From NCBI GenBank assembly GCA_002803225.1, contig NXFV01001372.1, positions 43,922 through 107,921 of the forward strand: a stretch of 64,000 bases of DNA. Reading direction: 5' to 3'. The position numbers and the translations under genes were made by a program. Below are positions 20,837 to 34,099 of this stretch, piece after piece; positions within the stretch are counted from its first letter, which is position 1; every line of letters begins with the position of its first letter. This stretch comes from Gamarada debralockiae. Lineage: Eukaryota > Ascomycota > Leotiomycetes > Helotiales > Hyphodiscaceae. The notes under the pieces are model-generated. The model was given only the letters and a program-made list of their open reading frames with translations. It was not told the origin of the DNA and searched no databases.

Positions 20837-23161
20837 ATGAAGATCTCATTATTCGCCGGAGTCTCCGCTGCCATCCTTGCACTCGCCAGCGCACAGTCGA
20901 CGTTCAGCCCAGCTCGGCCTCCAGCGATTCCGCTGGCTGTCAAGTCCCCTTACTTCAACACACACCAATTTGCGGGGAGTGATGGAGGAAATGGTGGATA
21001 TCTGGCTGGACAGTGGCAACAGTTCTGGGCGTGAGTTCAGATCAGATACCGCGAGTTCAGGATGCCTCGAGACTGACATTTGATCTAGCGGACAGATAAC
21101 GGCCTGGACTGGAATGATTCGTGTTGATGGAACTAACTATCTTTGGATGGGAGCTCCTGGAAATGGACCCGCGGTAGCAACCCAAACTGCTTTCCAATAC
21201 ACATCAACGAAGAGTATCTTCACGTTCAGCGTCGCAGGGAAGGTTGAGATGAACGTTACCTTCCTCTCGCCTCTCACTCCGGCGGACCAGAAGCGACAGT
21301 CTCTTGTGTTCTCGTATCTTGATGTGGTGGTACAATCTATGGATGGAGTCTCACATGACGTGCAGCTGTACACTGACATCTCAGCTGGTAAGTCAACCCG
21401 GTACTCATGTGACCTTCAAAAGTCAGCTGACACGTGCAAAAGAATGGGTTGCAGGAGACCACAACTCGGTTGCGCAATGGGACTACGGAACCACCAGTGA
21501 CAATATTGCATACCACAAGGTCTACAGACAGACTCAACTTCTCTTCAGTGAGACAAATCAACAAGCTGACTGGGGATATTGGTACTGGTCAACTAAGAAC
21601 GCGCCCAATCTCAGTTACCAATCAGGCCAAGATGTTATTGTTCGTGGAGCCTTTATGAGTAACGGAACGCTACCAAATACAGAGGACACTAACTATCGAC
21701 CGATTGATGATGACTACCCAGTATTTGGGTATTCCATTAATCTTGGCTCAGTTATGGGTCCTGTTAGCACTCTATATACACTTGGCTTGACTCAAGAGGA
21801 GGCTATCCAGTTTGATGGCGAGACAGGCATTGTACCAGTGAACTCTCTCTGGACGAGCTACTTCCCGAGTGAACTCGCTGCTGTAAGTACCTACCTTTCT
21901 CTTTTCCCAGGCAAGATACTGACACTTGCAGCTATCATTCTTCTACAACGACTTCAACACAGCCAGTAGCACAGCAAGCTCATTCGACGAAAAGATCGCA
22001 ACTGATTCCATCGCTGCAGGAGGACAAGATTACCTCACAGTTACTTCCCTCAGCGCACGCCAAGCATTCGGAGCTGTTCAGTTGACTGGTAACTTGACAA
22101 AGCAATACTTGTTCCTCAAGGAGATCAGTTCCGACGGCAATGTGCAAACAGTCGATGTGATCTTTCCTTTTCATCCGATTTTGCTCTACACCGAGCCCTC
22201 ACTTCTGAAGCTTCTCCTGGATCCACTGTTCGAGAACCAAGAATCCGGCCAGTACCCCAACATGTACAGCATGCACGACCTCGGGTCCTCGTACCCTAAC
22301 GCCACCGGCCATCCAGCCGGAAATGACGAGGCGCAGCCTTTGGAAGAATGCGGCAACATGTTAATAATGACTCTTGCTTATGCTCAACGCACGAACGACC
22401 TCGCTTACTTGTCTGCACACTACAAAATCCTCAAACAATGGACCAGCTACCTCATCGCAGAGGCCTTGATACCTGCTAACCAGATCTCAACGGACGATTT
22501 CGCAGGTTCGTTGGCCAACCAGACGAATTTGGCATTGAAGGGAATTATTGGTATTGAAGCTATGGCCGTGATTGCCAACCTAACCGGGAATCAGGCTGAC
22601 GCAGCGAACTACACCTATATCGCGCACTCTTACATCGACCAGTGGCAAGTTCTCGGCGTCGCTCAAGATGCCAACCCTCCTCACACTACCCTCGGATATG
22701 GACTCAACGATACACATGGCTTGCTCTACAATCTGTATGGTGACGCGGAACTCAACCTTGGATTGGTGCCAAAGAAGATATACGACATGCAAAGCGAATT
22801 CTACCCCACGGTTAATGATGAATTTGGTGTCCCCCTTGATACGAGACATAATTATACGAAGAGCGATTGGCAGATGTTCACTGCTGCTATTGCGTCGAGT
22901 AGTACGCAGAAGATATTCATTTCGGATTTGGCTAAGTTTGTGGCGGAGACGCCGACGAATTTGCCGTTTACGGATTTGTATGATGCGCAGACTGGAGAGT
23001 AAGTTATCCCTCCTGTGGTGGTAAGAGTGCTTAGTGGATATTTACTGACTCGAATGTATAGTTGGCCCGTTGATGCAGGGCACTTCACCGCGAGACCAGT
23101 GGTTGGAGGTCATTTCGCGCTGTTGGCTTTGCCGCATACTGCGTTTGCGAAGCGAGGGTAG
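20837..23161 (+). CDS. gtaA: Secreted glutaminase A (GtaA family)
   Basis: Five exons: 20837..21030, 21089..21387, 21443..21882, 21932..22998 and 23062..23161. Introns are 58, 55, 49 and 63 bp with GT..AG ends, and the frame is open throughout. The product is 699 residues, the usual length. A signal peptide (MKISLFAGVSAAILALASAQ) leads into ARPPAIPLAVKSPYFNTH. Further family blocks are WTGMIRVDGTNYLWMG, ITAW, a DUF5127/4965-type beta region with DWGYWYWST, and the alpha-helical C-terminal half with YPNMYSMHDLGSSYPNATGH and LEECGNMLIM. ARPVVGGHFALL lies at the end. Several N-glycosylation sequons are present. The enzyme hydrolyses extracellular glutamine to glutamate. The gene looks intact. 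Confidence 0.93.
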
Positions 23162-24452
23162 AGTTCGAGTATGGAGTGCGTGGGATGAATAATGATTTAT
23201 GAAGTGCTGGATTCCCTGTTCAGTACTTTTACAGGATAGTCGTTAGAAATAGGATATGAAGTGATGTTGTTTGATGCACGTCCAATTTCGGAACACGTTA
23301 CTGGATATGGTATTAAAGTGAACTTGACACCTTCCAAAAATGTGTTTAATTAGACTCGCCGAATTGACTCTGAATATTCAAATGGCATTGTGAGTGCAGT
23401 AAAGTCGACATCAAAAGGGGTTGGAATAGGGGGCTCAACCAATGTGCTCAGGCGACTGGTCTGTGCGTCGATGACGAAACCCGTTGAAGTGATTCTCATT
23501 CGCGTCGCGAAGTAAATAAACAATGTCACTAGCCCAGTCCAGTATCCAGACGAAAAGGGGCTGACTCAATAGCGACCGAACGTCCGCTCGAACGCTAAAG
23601 GTCAATTGACACAGTATCGAGCCCAGATCCAAGAAACGGCAACTCCTATCAACGCCAATTCGAAAATATATTCTCGACTCGATTGAACAAAATGGTGCAT
23701 GTCCTTGAGCGACAGGTAGCGAGGATGAAGCCGACAATCCTAACGCTCCGACAACTGCTGATTGGCGAGATGTTGAAAGAATATACGGCTTCTGTAAAGG
23801 CCGCAACTATTTTGGGAGTGACTGCGGCCTTTATTTGACATATCGCCGTGCTTGGTTGGTGGTCAATTGGAATGTTTGATAACAGCAGGGCGCTGCTTTC
23901 TTCTGTCGAAAAGATAAGTATCCTCCGCCGAGCCGTGGCCGAGAAAGCACGGCCGCAGGCTGAAAGTGCAAAAGAAGGCCGCCACGCGCAGAGGCCCATC
24001 GTCAATTAGAAGGCACGGGCGCAAAAGTCGAAGAAGCGGAAGGGCTGTTCTTGTCCTTCGAGCCTAACAAATCACTGGGCTCCAACGCCGCGAAACGCTA
24101 GCTGGTTTGCGGGCGCCCACAAGAGCCGAAGTCCTCCATTTCAATCTACTTCCATCCCCAGATTGACTACTGCGAGAGCAAAGTAGAACTCAGTCAGCAC
24201 TTCATGTTCACCGGACGCCTCGTTGCCGTTAGAGATCATGTACGACTGAGATTGCGTGGTCACCGCAATGCCAATTCTGAAGCCGTACTAACTCGCCACT
24301 CAGACGATCTTGTTATATATCAGCCAATGACGGATGTACTACAGCATGCGTGGCTGACACTTAATTTTTAAATTCTTATTATATACCGGCCTTTCCCCTC
24401 AGTGAACATATTTTCTTTTCTTTGTGGAATCATTCTTTCGAGATTATAAGCC
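23162..24452. other. Intergenic, no supported gene
   Basis: Overlapping minus-strand ORFs at 23435-24005 lack recognisable motifs. A plus-strand ORF of about 48 codons near 23691 (ending at a TGA about 23836) ends in an Ala/Val-rich stretch and is equally unsupported. The last 150 bases contain TATATA-like sequences upstream of a dead esterase gene. Confidence 0.4.
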
Positions 24453-25676
24453 ATGCATGTCCACAAAAGTGCTTTTCAATGGCTCGTTCTTCTCTTCCCC
24501 AATCCTTCTTCAGGATTAACGAAGCAAGACGTTAAGCTGCTTTCTAAACCAAGTGGTCCTTACCCTGTTGCCATAAACACCATGGAACTCGTTGACACAA
24601 GCCGTCTCGATCCATTCGCACTCACCAAAACCCCGCGCCGGATTATGATTTTAGTCATCTACTCGGCTACTCTCTAACTGCCGCTACCCATACGTGCCTC
24701 CTCTCACAGCCGCAATCGAAGACACAAATTACACTTTTCCAGCAGGAAGCTACGAGTCTCTCTTCAAGTGGGTTGCAATTCCAAAACCCTCGAGGATGGC
24801 CCACTCGTTCTCTTCTCCCCCGCACAAGGTAATACGCGTCTTGACTACAGCCTCCTAGTCTCGAACGTAGCGTCCTACGGCTTCACGGTTATCATGATGG
24901 GCCATCCCTACGATGATGATATCGTGGAGTTCCCAGATGGTTCCTACATTATTGGTCTCACATTCAGCGAGACGGCGTTAGCTCAAATCGAGGTTGCTGC
25001 AATCACTGGGAACGATGTCCGCGTCCATGATACATCCTTTGTTCTCGATCAGCTAACCAACGAAACTCTCGTGCACCAACTCATCCCAGGGCGAAATTGC
25101 GCCCTTGACCCCAGCACCGTGACTATGTTTGGCACTCATTGGGTGGAGCCACAGCTGCTACGGCGATGGTGAATGACACTAGTATTAAAGGGGGTTTGGA
25201 TATAGATGGCGCCATATTTGGGGACGTGAGAGAAGAGGGTCTTGACAGACCGTTCCTCCTGTTTGGCCACACGAATAACACGCGATTTTATAATGGCGAT
25301 GGTAAGGGCGATGTGTATACAGCAGGAACGTGGGCGAAGTTTGGTCGGCGCTCACGGGATGGAAATTGGAGCTGGAGCTGGAGGGAAGTTCTATACATTT
25401 TCTGATTTTCCGAGTCTGCTGGAGACATTGGGGATTGAACTCAATGAGACGGAGTTGGTGACGTTGCTGAGTGGCGGTGATGGGTCTCTCGAGCCGGATG
25501 TGGTGGCTATCGCGGCTTCGCTGTTGAAGGCGGAGAGGGGAATGCATGTTGTTGTCACATATGTGGTGGCGTTTTTGGAGTTTGTGTTGAAGAGAGAGAA
25601 GGTGGGGCTTCTTTCGGGCGGTGTCGTTTGTTTGATTATGTTCCATTTCACCATTTTAAATCCATCGACTGGTTGA
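24453..25676 (+). pseudogene. PAF-acetylhydrolase-like alpha/beta hydrolase pseudogene
   Basis: A signal-peptide-like start (FQWLVLLFPNPSSG) leads into KLLSKPSGPYPVAINTMEL, then a stop at about 24676. Other frames continue with RYPYVPPLTAAIEDTNYTFP, then EDGPLVLFSPAQGNTRLDYS, VSNVASYGFTVIMMGHPYD and VRVHDTSFVLDQL. At the nucleophile elbow, near 25135-25150, one base is missing, so the expected GHSLGGATA is split between two frames. DRPFLLFGHTNNT (the region near the catalytic acid) is in the second frame, and a further shift follows before KFYTFSDFPSLLETLGIEL. This block order matches secreted fungal PAF acetylhydrolase-type lipases. With three or more frame breaks the gene is dead. Confidence 0.72.
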
Positions 25677-25819
25677 TCAGACATGTAATGAAGCACTAAT
25701 CGAAAATAACTCTTGAAAATCCCCCGCTCCGACTTTCGACACCGAGTACGCCCCAACAAAACATCCCTTGTCTCTTGAACCATCCATACTCATAATCGAC
25801 ATTCAAAGTTGCGGGACAG

Positions 25820-26560
25820 TCAAACTTCATCAAACTCCTCATCCTTCTCCCCATATTCAGGCCCAGCAATCGGATTATCTTCATATTCCCCATCACCCTC
25901 GAGCACAATATATCCCTTCTTTTCCGCCGTCATCATCCCGCCAACAGCAAAAAGAGGAAGCAGTATCGTGAAAGCCCTGCGAATATTATCAGTTTCCTAT
26001 TCCAACTCGCCAACTCTCCCCTAACGGTAAGACATACAAGGCAACGGCACCAGTAACAATCACAGTGCATGTGAGAGCACAAAAGTGCTTCTCAACCTGC
26101 CCATCGCTTCCCTGGAAGCCCTTCGGAGTGGGCCTGAACCAATTATCGCCTTCGCACCATTCCTGGATATATGGTACGTGGCGCAGGGAGTAATAGCCAA
26201 AAGCTACGAAGAGGGCGACGGGTGTGGTGGTCCTTAAGATAAGACTATAATTTATGTCGGGATTGGTGGTGTGTTTGGAGAGGGTGTAGGCGGAGGTCAT
26301 GTAGCATTCGAGGAAAGCTATGCTGCTCTGTGCATGGTGTCAGTTGACGGTGGAGTATAGATGGGGTTGGAGAGTGTGGGATGGGAATTTACGGTGCAAA
26401 TCACGATTATCAAACCTGGTGGAACTTGGGTGTGGAGGATGTCGTGCCAGTAGACGAAGTATATGGCTATGAACCCAGTAAGGACAGTAGAGCCGAGCTG
26501 AACAAACCGAAGGAAGAAGAGCATTTGGATGGGAATCCGACTCGTTGTAGACTCTGCCAT
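25820..26560 (-). CDS. Four-TM membrane protein, MARVEL-like
   Basis: Three exons: 26560..26393, 26327..26038 and 25976..25820. Introns are 65 bp (phase 0) and 61 bp (phase 2). The product is 204 residues. TM1 is LFFLRFVQLGSTVLTGFIAI followed by YFVYW. TM2 starts at PPGLIIVICT and continues across the first splice (SSIAFLECYMTSAY). TM3 is TPVALFVAFGYYSLRHV. TM4 is ALTCTVIVTGAVALAFTILL, spliced across the second intron. The loop between TM3 and TM4 holds a Trp/Cys motif (QEWCEGDNWF). The cytosolic tail is acidic (EGDGEYEDNP..EKDEEFDEV). Four helices with an R-F-x-Q-L start resemble MARVEL proteins, which act in membrane apposition and eisosome-like domains; this assignment is tentative. Confidence 0.7.
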
Positions 26561-26960
26561 TCTTGATTCTGTATGATCTGGATTTGGTTTGGGCAGTTTA
26601 TTTGCTTCCTGGTCGCTCTTTCGTGATAAAAGGCAGCAGATAAACGACATCGAGCATGAAGCGGGCCCAGACGCAGCATATATACTGAGAATAGAACACA
26701 GCATTGCACTGCCTAATGGAAGGTTCCGGCTCCCCAATCATTCTGAAGCTTGGAAAGAAGGCTGAGATAGTGCAACCTTTCCTGGGTTGTTGGGGGATGG
26801 TTCAGCTGCAGGTGTTCGGCCGAGAGGCTGATTGGACGAGATGGCCGAGGCTGAAACGACTTGCCACCCGAGGGAGCAACAACTATCGAAATCATCGAGC
26901 CTGACGAAATTCTTGAGAGCAAAATGTACATTATCATGTTTATCTTACATATTTATATAT

Positions 26961-29900
26961 CTATTTTCGTTTCCAAAAATTCATGAAACTTCGTTTCGGC
27001 TTCGCGCCCGCGTAGCCTTCTTCTTGAATGTCATGCTTCCCCACAATCGTCAAGAACACTTGGTCCAGCGTCGTAGGGCTGACAGAATAATGCTCTAGGT
27101 TGAGCTCCTCGCGATGATCCTCAAGCATCGCAATGAGTAAACCAATCCCACTATCGGTCCTCCTAACTGACATGCCACCTTTGATCTCATCCACATCCTC
27201 TGCGATATCGATCTTCGTCTCGTGTTTCGTCTCTTCTTTCTGAGCAGGAACAGAAAAGCGAATCTGTCCGTGATATGTCTTGTCCTCAATACTCGCGCCT
27301 GGGAAGTGCTCCAGAACCCATGACCTGAGATCAGCGATCTCATCATCTGATGTATGCGGGGCGCTCTTCATGACCAAGTGAATGTAATAAGCATCCCCAT
27401 GTTCCCGCCTCAAATGATCACTCGTTCCCATGGCTAACATCCTCTTTGCCATAATTCCTGCACGATTTGCTAGCGCATCCGCTTCCTCCATACTGTGCGT
27501 CGTGAGAAGCAATGAACGGCCTGGTACTACAGCAGCTAACGTCTTCCACATAATTCGTTTCGCTGCTGCATCCATCCCGGAACTTGGCTCGTCCAGCAGC
27601 AAGACTGTGGGGTTCCCGATTAATGCGATTCCCAGAGAGAGTTTGCGCTTGTTACCACCGGATAGCTTGGCTGCCATCCTTGAGGAAAATGCTTGGAGAC
27701 CGACGGCTTTGATGACGGCTTCGACGTTGTGTTCAACCTCGACGACTCCGCGGACGCGGGCGTAGAATTGGAGGTGTTCGACCACGGTCATTTGGTCCAT
27801 TGCGTCGTATTGAGGACAGACACCGAGGTGTGCTCTTGCTTGTGCTCGATGTCTATTGATTTCAATATTTTCCACGAAAATGTTACCACCGTTCTTCGAA
27901 GGTTGAATATCGCCACGGATTAGCGATATGGTCGTTGATTTCCCTGCGCCATTGGGACCTAACAGAGCAAAGACTTCGCCTCGAGTGATCCCGAACGTCA
28001 AGTTCTCGACTGCTGTGATACGGCCGAAGGACTTGGTGAGATTCAGAACACGAAGACCGTCGTTTGAGCTGCGCACACGAGCCAATTCCTCACAAATATC
28101 GTCTTCGGTGGCGGGAAGGTCGTTCTCGATTGTCGTTGAGGGATGGCCTCGAACTCGTCTGTACCAGGCGGTAATGGACCCGCTGTCATACCATAGGAGA
28201 ATGGCAAATAGCACGAATATCTGAACGATGAGATACAGAATCGGACCTCCATATCGGAGAATGTCAGCCGGATATTGTGCTAGCTGGTTGCCAGAGCAAG
28301 TGGTGGAGAAGATGTTGAGTGCGACAAACAGGGCTCTGATCAAGCTTCCCATCGGCGTGATCAGCGAGATTGTGAAGTGCACGATGATAAGGTAGTCATC
28401 GATTTTATTGACAGGAGCGTAGGTCAGAGTACACAGGTATCCAATAAGATACACTAAAAAGAGGACGGCCTGCCCTGCGGCGGCGAAGGCGTAGGCAGAG
28501 AGCTGAGTTCGTGCGAACAACGAGACGACATAGGATAGTAAGATGGAAACCAATCCAAAAAGGGCGAATATGACAAACAGGTACCCAATGTTGTAGAAGA
28601 CAGACGACGCAGCTGCGAAGATGACAACACTGAGCGCGCTCGAGACGAGAACGATCATGAAGTCGAAGGTCATGTATGCCAGCCACAAAGGCAACGATCG
28701 AACACCGTTAGAGTATTCAAGACCTCGAATATTTCTCGTTCGCTCGACGGTTGGGTAGAGCGCGAAGAATCCTGGATATGCGGCCATGGCCAATCCGAAG
28801 TAGACAACGAGCTGCAGAGACTTCCCAGCACCTGGAGCCCAGGGAATGTCGAATGGTTGAAACTGAGTGGCGATACTGATGTTGGTGAGCATCACGTCCA
28901 TTATATTCTGGCCGAAAACTCCGTTGTAGATGTCGCCATTGCCTTTGTAGGCCAAAATCGGTTGAGAGGTGCCATCTCCAAGAAAGAAGCATGCTGGAGT
29001 GACATTGGCGAAGTTTTGATTGATGTACTCGTTGAACTGAGCTGAGGTATCAACTATGTTGAGCTTTCTCTTGATCTCGTCCTGCGTGATGTTGGCGCCT
29101 TGAAGGAGGGGCCCATACAGAGAGTTGAGTGTGGCGTTAGAGAATCTTCCAGGTGGACCAACAACGAAATCATAATGGACTTGGTTGACCAGCGTGTCGA
29201 CGGTGTATGATGAAACCTGTTGTACTGGTTCACAACCAACGCCCTTGAAATTCTTCAAGAAGAGGGTTACGAGTCCTGCTGCAATAACTGGAAGAAGAAG
29301 GGCAGCGGTGTATGGAAGATAATTGCGTCGAAGGATGGTGAACCTCTTGCGGAACAGGACCCAAGCCTGACGGAAGAAACCGATGCTTTGACCAAAATGA
29401 AGTTCCAATCCAGAATCATTCGGGACAGCCGTAGTTGTTACGTTAGGGTATTTCTCGTCTGTTGAGGCGTCTGGGGACGAGGTCTCTCGATCAATGCTCG
29501 TCTGACTCTCTGCACGGACCTCGTCTGCCAATTGAAGAAAGACGTCCTCGATTGTAGGTCCGGATAGTTGATAGTCTGTGAGATCTTCATCTTCTAGGCA
29601 TCTTATGATTTGTGCAGCTTGCTTTGAAGTGCGAGCAGAGTACACAGTTTGGCCCATCGTCGCGTGTTTTGAGACACCTTCAATATCGGGAGCCTTCTCA
29701 TGACCGGGGCCAGTTTGAAGATGGATTCGATAGCCACCCCCTAGTTTGTCTTTCAATTCAGCGGATGATCCTTCAGCCCGAAGAGTTCCTTTCGACAAGA
29801 TTGCGATGCGATCAGCCAGCAGATCAGCCTCATCTAGGAAGTGAGTGGTGAGAATGATTGTTCTTGTTCCACGCTCAGCAAGGACTGTTTGCGAGTTAGT

Positions 29901-31888
29901 ATTGATTCTTAGTTAAGTGCAAAAGAGAGATTATGCATACGAATATCCCATATTTTCCGTCGACTGAGAGGATCCAATCCACTGCTGACTTCATCCACAC
30001 AACAAACAGCACTTCCTCCAGTGAACATCATCCCCAATTGAAGCTTTCTTTTCTGTCCCCCCGAGAGGGTCTTGGCTCTCGCTCCAATCTTTCGATCGAG
30101 GTCGATGCACTTGATGAGAGTGTGAAGAGCGTTCTTGCTATCACGGGGTCCTGTGGACTTCAGTCTGTTGAATATTCGGATATGCTCTTCGACCGTCAAC
30201 TCATCCCACAGAACATTTTTCTGCGGCGCGATCCCAAGTCCGCCTGCTCCGTCAACCGTGATTGTTCCGCTGGTGACAGTGTTCAGCCCTGCAATTGCGT
30301 CCAGTGTAGTACTCTTCCCGGATCCGTTCGCGCCCAGTAGCACGAAGATTTGACCTCTCGTCGCATTGAGGGTCAGATCATTGACAGCGACGACAGTGGC
30401 CTTTGGTGTTTTGGTGATACCGGCAAATTGATGTCGGAACCAGTTTGGTCGATAGTGCTTCGTGAAATTCTGGAGTTGAACTGCGTCGAAAGTGGCAGGA
30501 GACTTTTCGTCGATTGAATTCGTGTGTTCGAGGGATCTCCCAACAACGGATCGTCCTTTGGATGCTGTGCCGTACAGATATCGCTCGACCAATGCGCCCA
30601 GGAGTGGGTATACAAATATTTGTACAATGAGGAAGACCCACATACCGATTCCAGGGACCTTCCATGGGCTATCTGGCGCACCCCGCACAAGATCTGTAGG
30701 CGCATCCTGACGCTCATACCGAGCCATAAATATGATGAAGAATACATAATTACAAGGAACGAACAAGAAACTGAGAACTCCAACGGTCGAGGAGTCTTGG
30801 ATACCAACGACCTGTGCGAGCACACCCAGAAGCAGAGTTGTGAGAGCCAGAGTGATACCACTCAGCTGCGCTTTCTTGAAAACCGAAGCACCAAAGATTG
30901 AGAATGATGCAAGAGATAAGCCAGCAAGTAGATGGTAGACAATGACAATGGCCATAGAGGTCTTCTGAAAGACTCCAACACCAAGCACAACTCCCATAAG
31001 TATCCAGCCTGGCGCATAGATTATGTCGAAAGCAAGATGGTATGACAAGATTCTGGCGACCTGCGGCTCCCATCTTCGTATATTGGGCATCATAGCTTCG
31101 ATCAATTGCGACATTCCCAGCTCTCGTTCTGAGGCAATAAATCCAGTTAGATGGTAAGTGACACCAACCATCCCAATCAGGAATGCGATCCCAAGGATAT
31201 TTATGATAGCACCCTGATAATTGACCCGAATGGCGGTATTCCGTTGCGCTTGTGTCTCGCTCGTGTACGGATATTCGAGAACAGTGCCTGGGAGTGCAGC
31301 TTGGTCGATTGTGCTGTTGAGCCCCGCGATGGCATAGTCAACTGCGCGTTGCAAAGGGAGAAGGTAGACTTCGACATCATTTGTGGTCTTGCCAACGTCA
31401 ATTTTGGTTCCGAATGCGCCATCTGCTCGCAGTGTGTAATTCCATAGTCCACCAGTTCCTTCGGTTGGGGATGATTGGAAGACAATTGCACCGTAGCAAT
31501 TACTTGCGCCGCGCAAACTGGACTTGCAGCTGTCCAGCAGCGAGGCTTCATTACTTAGTCGCAGGACCTTGGCCTTTCCATTCGCAGAAGCCGTAAGAGT
31601 ATCGATGACCCGATCAATGTTTCCACCAGAAAACCCGTTATTAACGAATGCCAATGTGTCATGTCCTCCACTCGAAGCGTCCAGCCCTTCTGCCAATGTT
31701 CGAATTGGATTGGGTGAGCCAATGCCAAAGTGTGATGGGGGTACGAAGAGGTTCCTAGCATAGCTGAGGAATATCATGAAGGCGATTGGGAGGATAAAAG
31801 CCCGAATAGAGGTAGGGAAGGTATGTCGTCCGGCGACGATGAGGATGTTCTTTCGAGTGAGGGTCCATGACTGTTGCATGAGGCCCAT
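26961..31888 (-). CDS. ABCA-type full ABC transporter
   Basis: Two exons: 31888..29941 and 29884..26961, with a 56-bp phase-1 intron (GTATGC..CAG) joining RRKIWDI to LLAERGTRTIILTTHF. The product is about 1623 residues. The ORF is open upstream of 31888 but only from a TTG, so the first ATG is used (MGLMQQSWTLTRKN). Order: TM1, large extracytoplasmic loop, TM cluster, NBD1, second TM1, second loop with CEPVQ and NCT-type sequons, TM cluster, NBD2. NBD1 has GANGSGKST (about 519-527), LSGGQKRKL and CCVDEVSSGLD. NBD2 has GPNGAGKST (about 1292-1300), LSGGNKRKL and LLLDEPSSGMD. Forward TMD-NBD order and long loops mark subfamily A (lipid or sterol-linked export in animals). The fungal substrate is unknown. 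Confidence 0.92.
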
Positions 31889-32402
31889 GATTGCGGGGTA
31901 GGTGGGAACCGCGGAGAGATAAAGTTTGTACACGAGAGAGGGATCCAGCTCATCACGACTCAATCGACATGTATATACTCCGTACCCAGACCCATCATTT
32001 CATCGCCAAGCAGAAGACAGTCCGGATCTAGGTATTGGTAAATTTTGTGGGTAGTAGCGTCTTGGTGCAGGAGTAGTGAAGCCAGTCACGATGCTTCAAT
32101 TGAGATGAACAAATGAATGATGAGCAATATGACAATATTTACAATGGAATGAGTGTATATACAGATACAACTGCCCAATTGCAAGAGAGCAAGGAAAATA
32201 GGACGCGGATGAGAGAAAAGCAGTAGATTACGCTATCTGGGAAACGTTTGAAGATCGGAAGGAGAAACTCCGGGGCCACTTGCGAAAACGCCCTGAACGC
32301 CTCAGCCGCTGCACAGCTTCAAACCTACAGTACCTTCGTATCCCCTATTCCATCAAGTCTATCCTAACAACTGTACAACACGCTGCCGTCACAGACTTCG
32401 GC
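31889..32402. promoter_or_regulatory. Divergent promoter region, ABCA and DUF5672 genes
   Basis: About 510 bp between head-to-head starts. It contains a TATATACTCCG-like stretch near 31970 for the minus-strand gene and a short AT-rich segment at about 32100-32170. No coding motif. Confidence 0.5.
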
Positions 32403-33397
32403 ATGTCGAAGCGTGTCATTGCCATAACCCTATTGGTATTCATATTCATGTTAAGCCTGACGCCTAAAGAGTCCCTCGTGAATGTAGGCATGATAGTCTT
32501 GTGCGCGTCTTGCCAAGTTGAGCTGACTGACCCGTGCTTCTTGGCGTGCAGAAGACCAAGTGCCTCCTTGACACCGCGCCATCCGACAATGCTGCTCCCC
32601 TTAGCACGACAAACGCGCCTGCCTCGCAGAATACGAATACATACGGCCGAATCATAAACAAGGTCGCCGTCATAAGCGACACCCAATACACGCCCCGTCT
32701 CATTCCCCTCATCCTACACTATCACGCTGTCCTAGGCCCAGATTGGCCCATCGTCTTCTATACTTCTCAAGAGACACTCACTCAGCACCTTCAGCCCGAG
32801 TCCCAAAAAGGCTCAGCCATTTGGCGGCGTGCCGTTGAGGATGGACGGATCCAGATGCGCACTATTCCAGCTGAATTCAACCTGACGTCCCGCGATGGCG
32901 TGAACGTTTATCTGTCCCGCCCCTGGCTCTGGGAGCAGCTCGCGCCTGCGCAGCATGTTCTTGTCTTCCAGGCCGATGCCATCTTGTGTGCTAATGCGCA
33001 CCGCACCGTGGACGATTTCTTTGAATGGGATTGGATTGCCGCGACTTTACACGGTACGGAACACTTGTACAATGGCGGACTGTCGCTGCGCAACCGGACC
33101 ATGATTCTGGATATCCTGAGGGAAGGGAATAACTGGGAAGAAGAGACTAAGTCTGGCGAGTGGACCATGGGCGGCGAGGATGTCTGGTTCTCCAGGAAAA
33201 TGGACCAGCGCGGCGCACACTTACCCGATCAACGCGTGGCCCTGCAGTTTGCTTGTCAGCACGAGTGGCACCTTAATCAGGAGAAGGAGCCGCTGGGTTA
33301 TCATAAAGTGCACAAGAATGCTCCCGGAAGGTTGGATGAGATTGCTCGGTGGTGTCCCGAGATCACGCTGGCGGCGGCTGGCAGGTTGGCGGGCTAA
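32403..33397 (+). CDS. DUF5672 type-II membrane protein, glycosyltransferase-like
   Basis: Two exons: 32403..32483 and 32552..33397, with a 68-bp phase-0 intron (GTAGGC..CAG). The product is 308 residues. Exon 1 encodes only a short basic start and a signal anchor (MSKRVIAITLLVFIFMLSLT), as in Golgi type-II proteins. Exon 2 has the DUF5672 core: KVAVISDTQYTPRLIPLILHY, VLGPDWPIVFYTS, HVLVFQADAILC (possible metal-binding acid), FFEWDWIAATLH, NGGLSLRNR and GEDVWFSRKM. These blocks resemble GT-A glycosyltransferases with a DxD-like position replaced by QADAIL. The biochemical role of the family is not established as far as I know. Divergent from the ABCA gene. Confidence 0.85.
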
Positions 33398-34099
33398 GTA
33401 AGAAGGCGTGCTATACCTTCACCTTGCGTATAGTTACCTACCTTAGGTAGTTTTAGAAAACACACCCAAAGATATACGGTAGTATTTCTATCTCTTAGGG
33501 CGCTGAATTCACACTCCCCCAATGCCATTTCGCGTGTGGGAGTAGAACACACATTAAGTGCGGGAAGGACGGCTGCTTTCGCAGAAGTTGTTCGAACTCG
33601 TGGCTGGGCTGGGCTGGGCTGGCAGCTTTTGACTATATGGGTATTCGGAGTCTCATTGTCAGCAGCTCAAGAGGTGAGTTTGGGATTGCAGAGGCTGTGA
33701 TGGGCTACGAAAATGGTGTGCAAGCCAGATCACGGAGGAGGTGGAATGGTAGCAGCATTGATGAGAAAGTTCCCCGGCTGCAAGTGCGTTTTGATCCCGA
33801 CTCTATTGAGTTTGTAGTGGCGGAAAGCCATAGAGCAAGAAGTCTCTTGGATACGAGGTTTATCAAAGTCACTTTAGAAGTAGAATCGAATCACTCGTCA
33901 AAAGGAAATCCAGTTCCCCTCGTCTCTCCTTTGTCATTCGTTGAGAAATCTATGCGCAGCTGGATGCGCACTCTGACTAAGCCGTCAACACTTTGATTCT
34001 CCCTTCATCCCGTTCTTTGATATCTAATTCCCAACCTTCCGGTCGCACAATGGCTTATGGTGCATAATCCAACCAACGAATATCGATCTTTAATCCCGT
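33398..34099. other. Intergenic, short tandem motif, uncertain ORF
   Basis: A plus-strand ORF of 119 codons (33637-33996) has no motif I recognise and a moderate chance of being noise. A short (GGGCT)n-like run lies at about 33603-33625. Otherwise nothing is seen. Confidence 0.35.
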
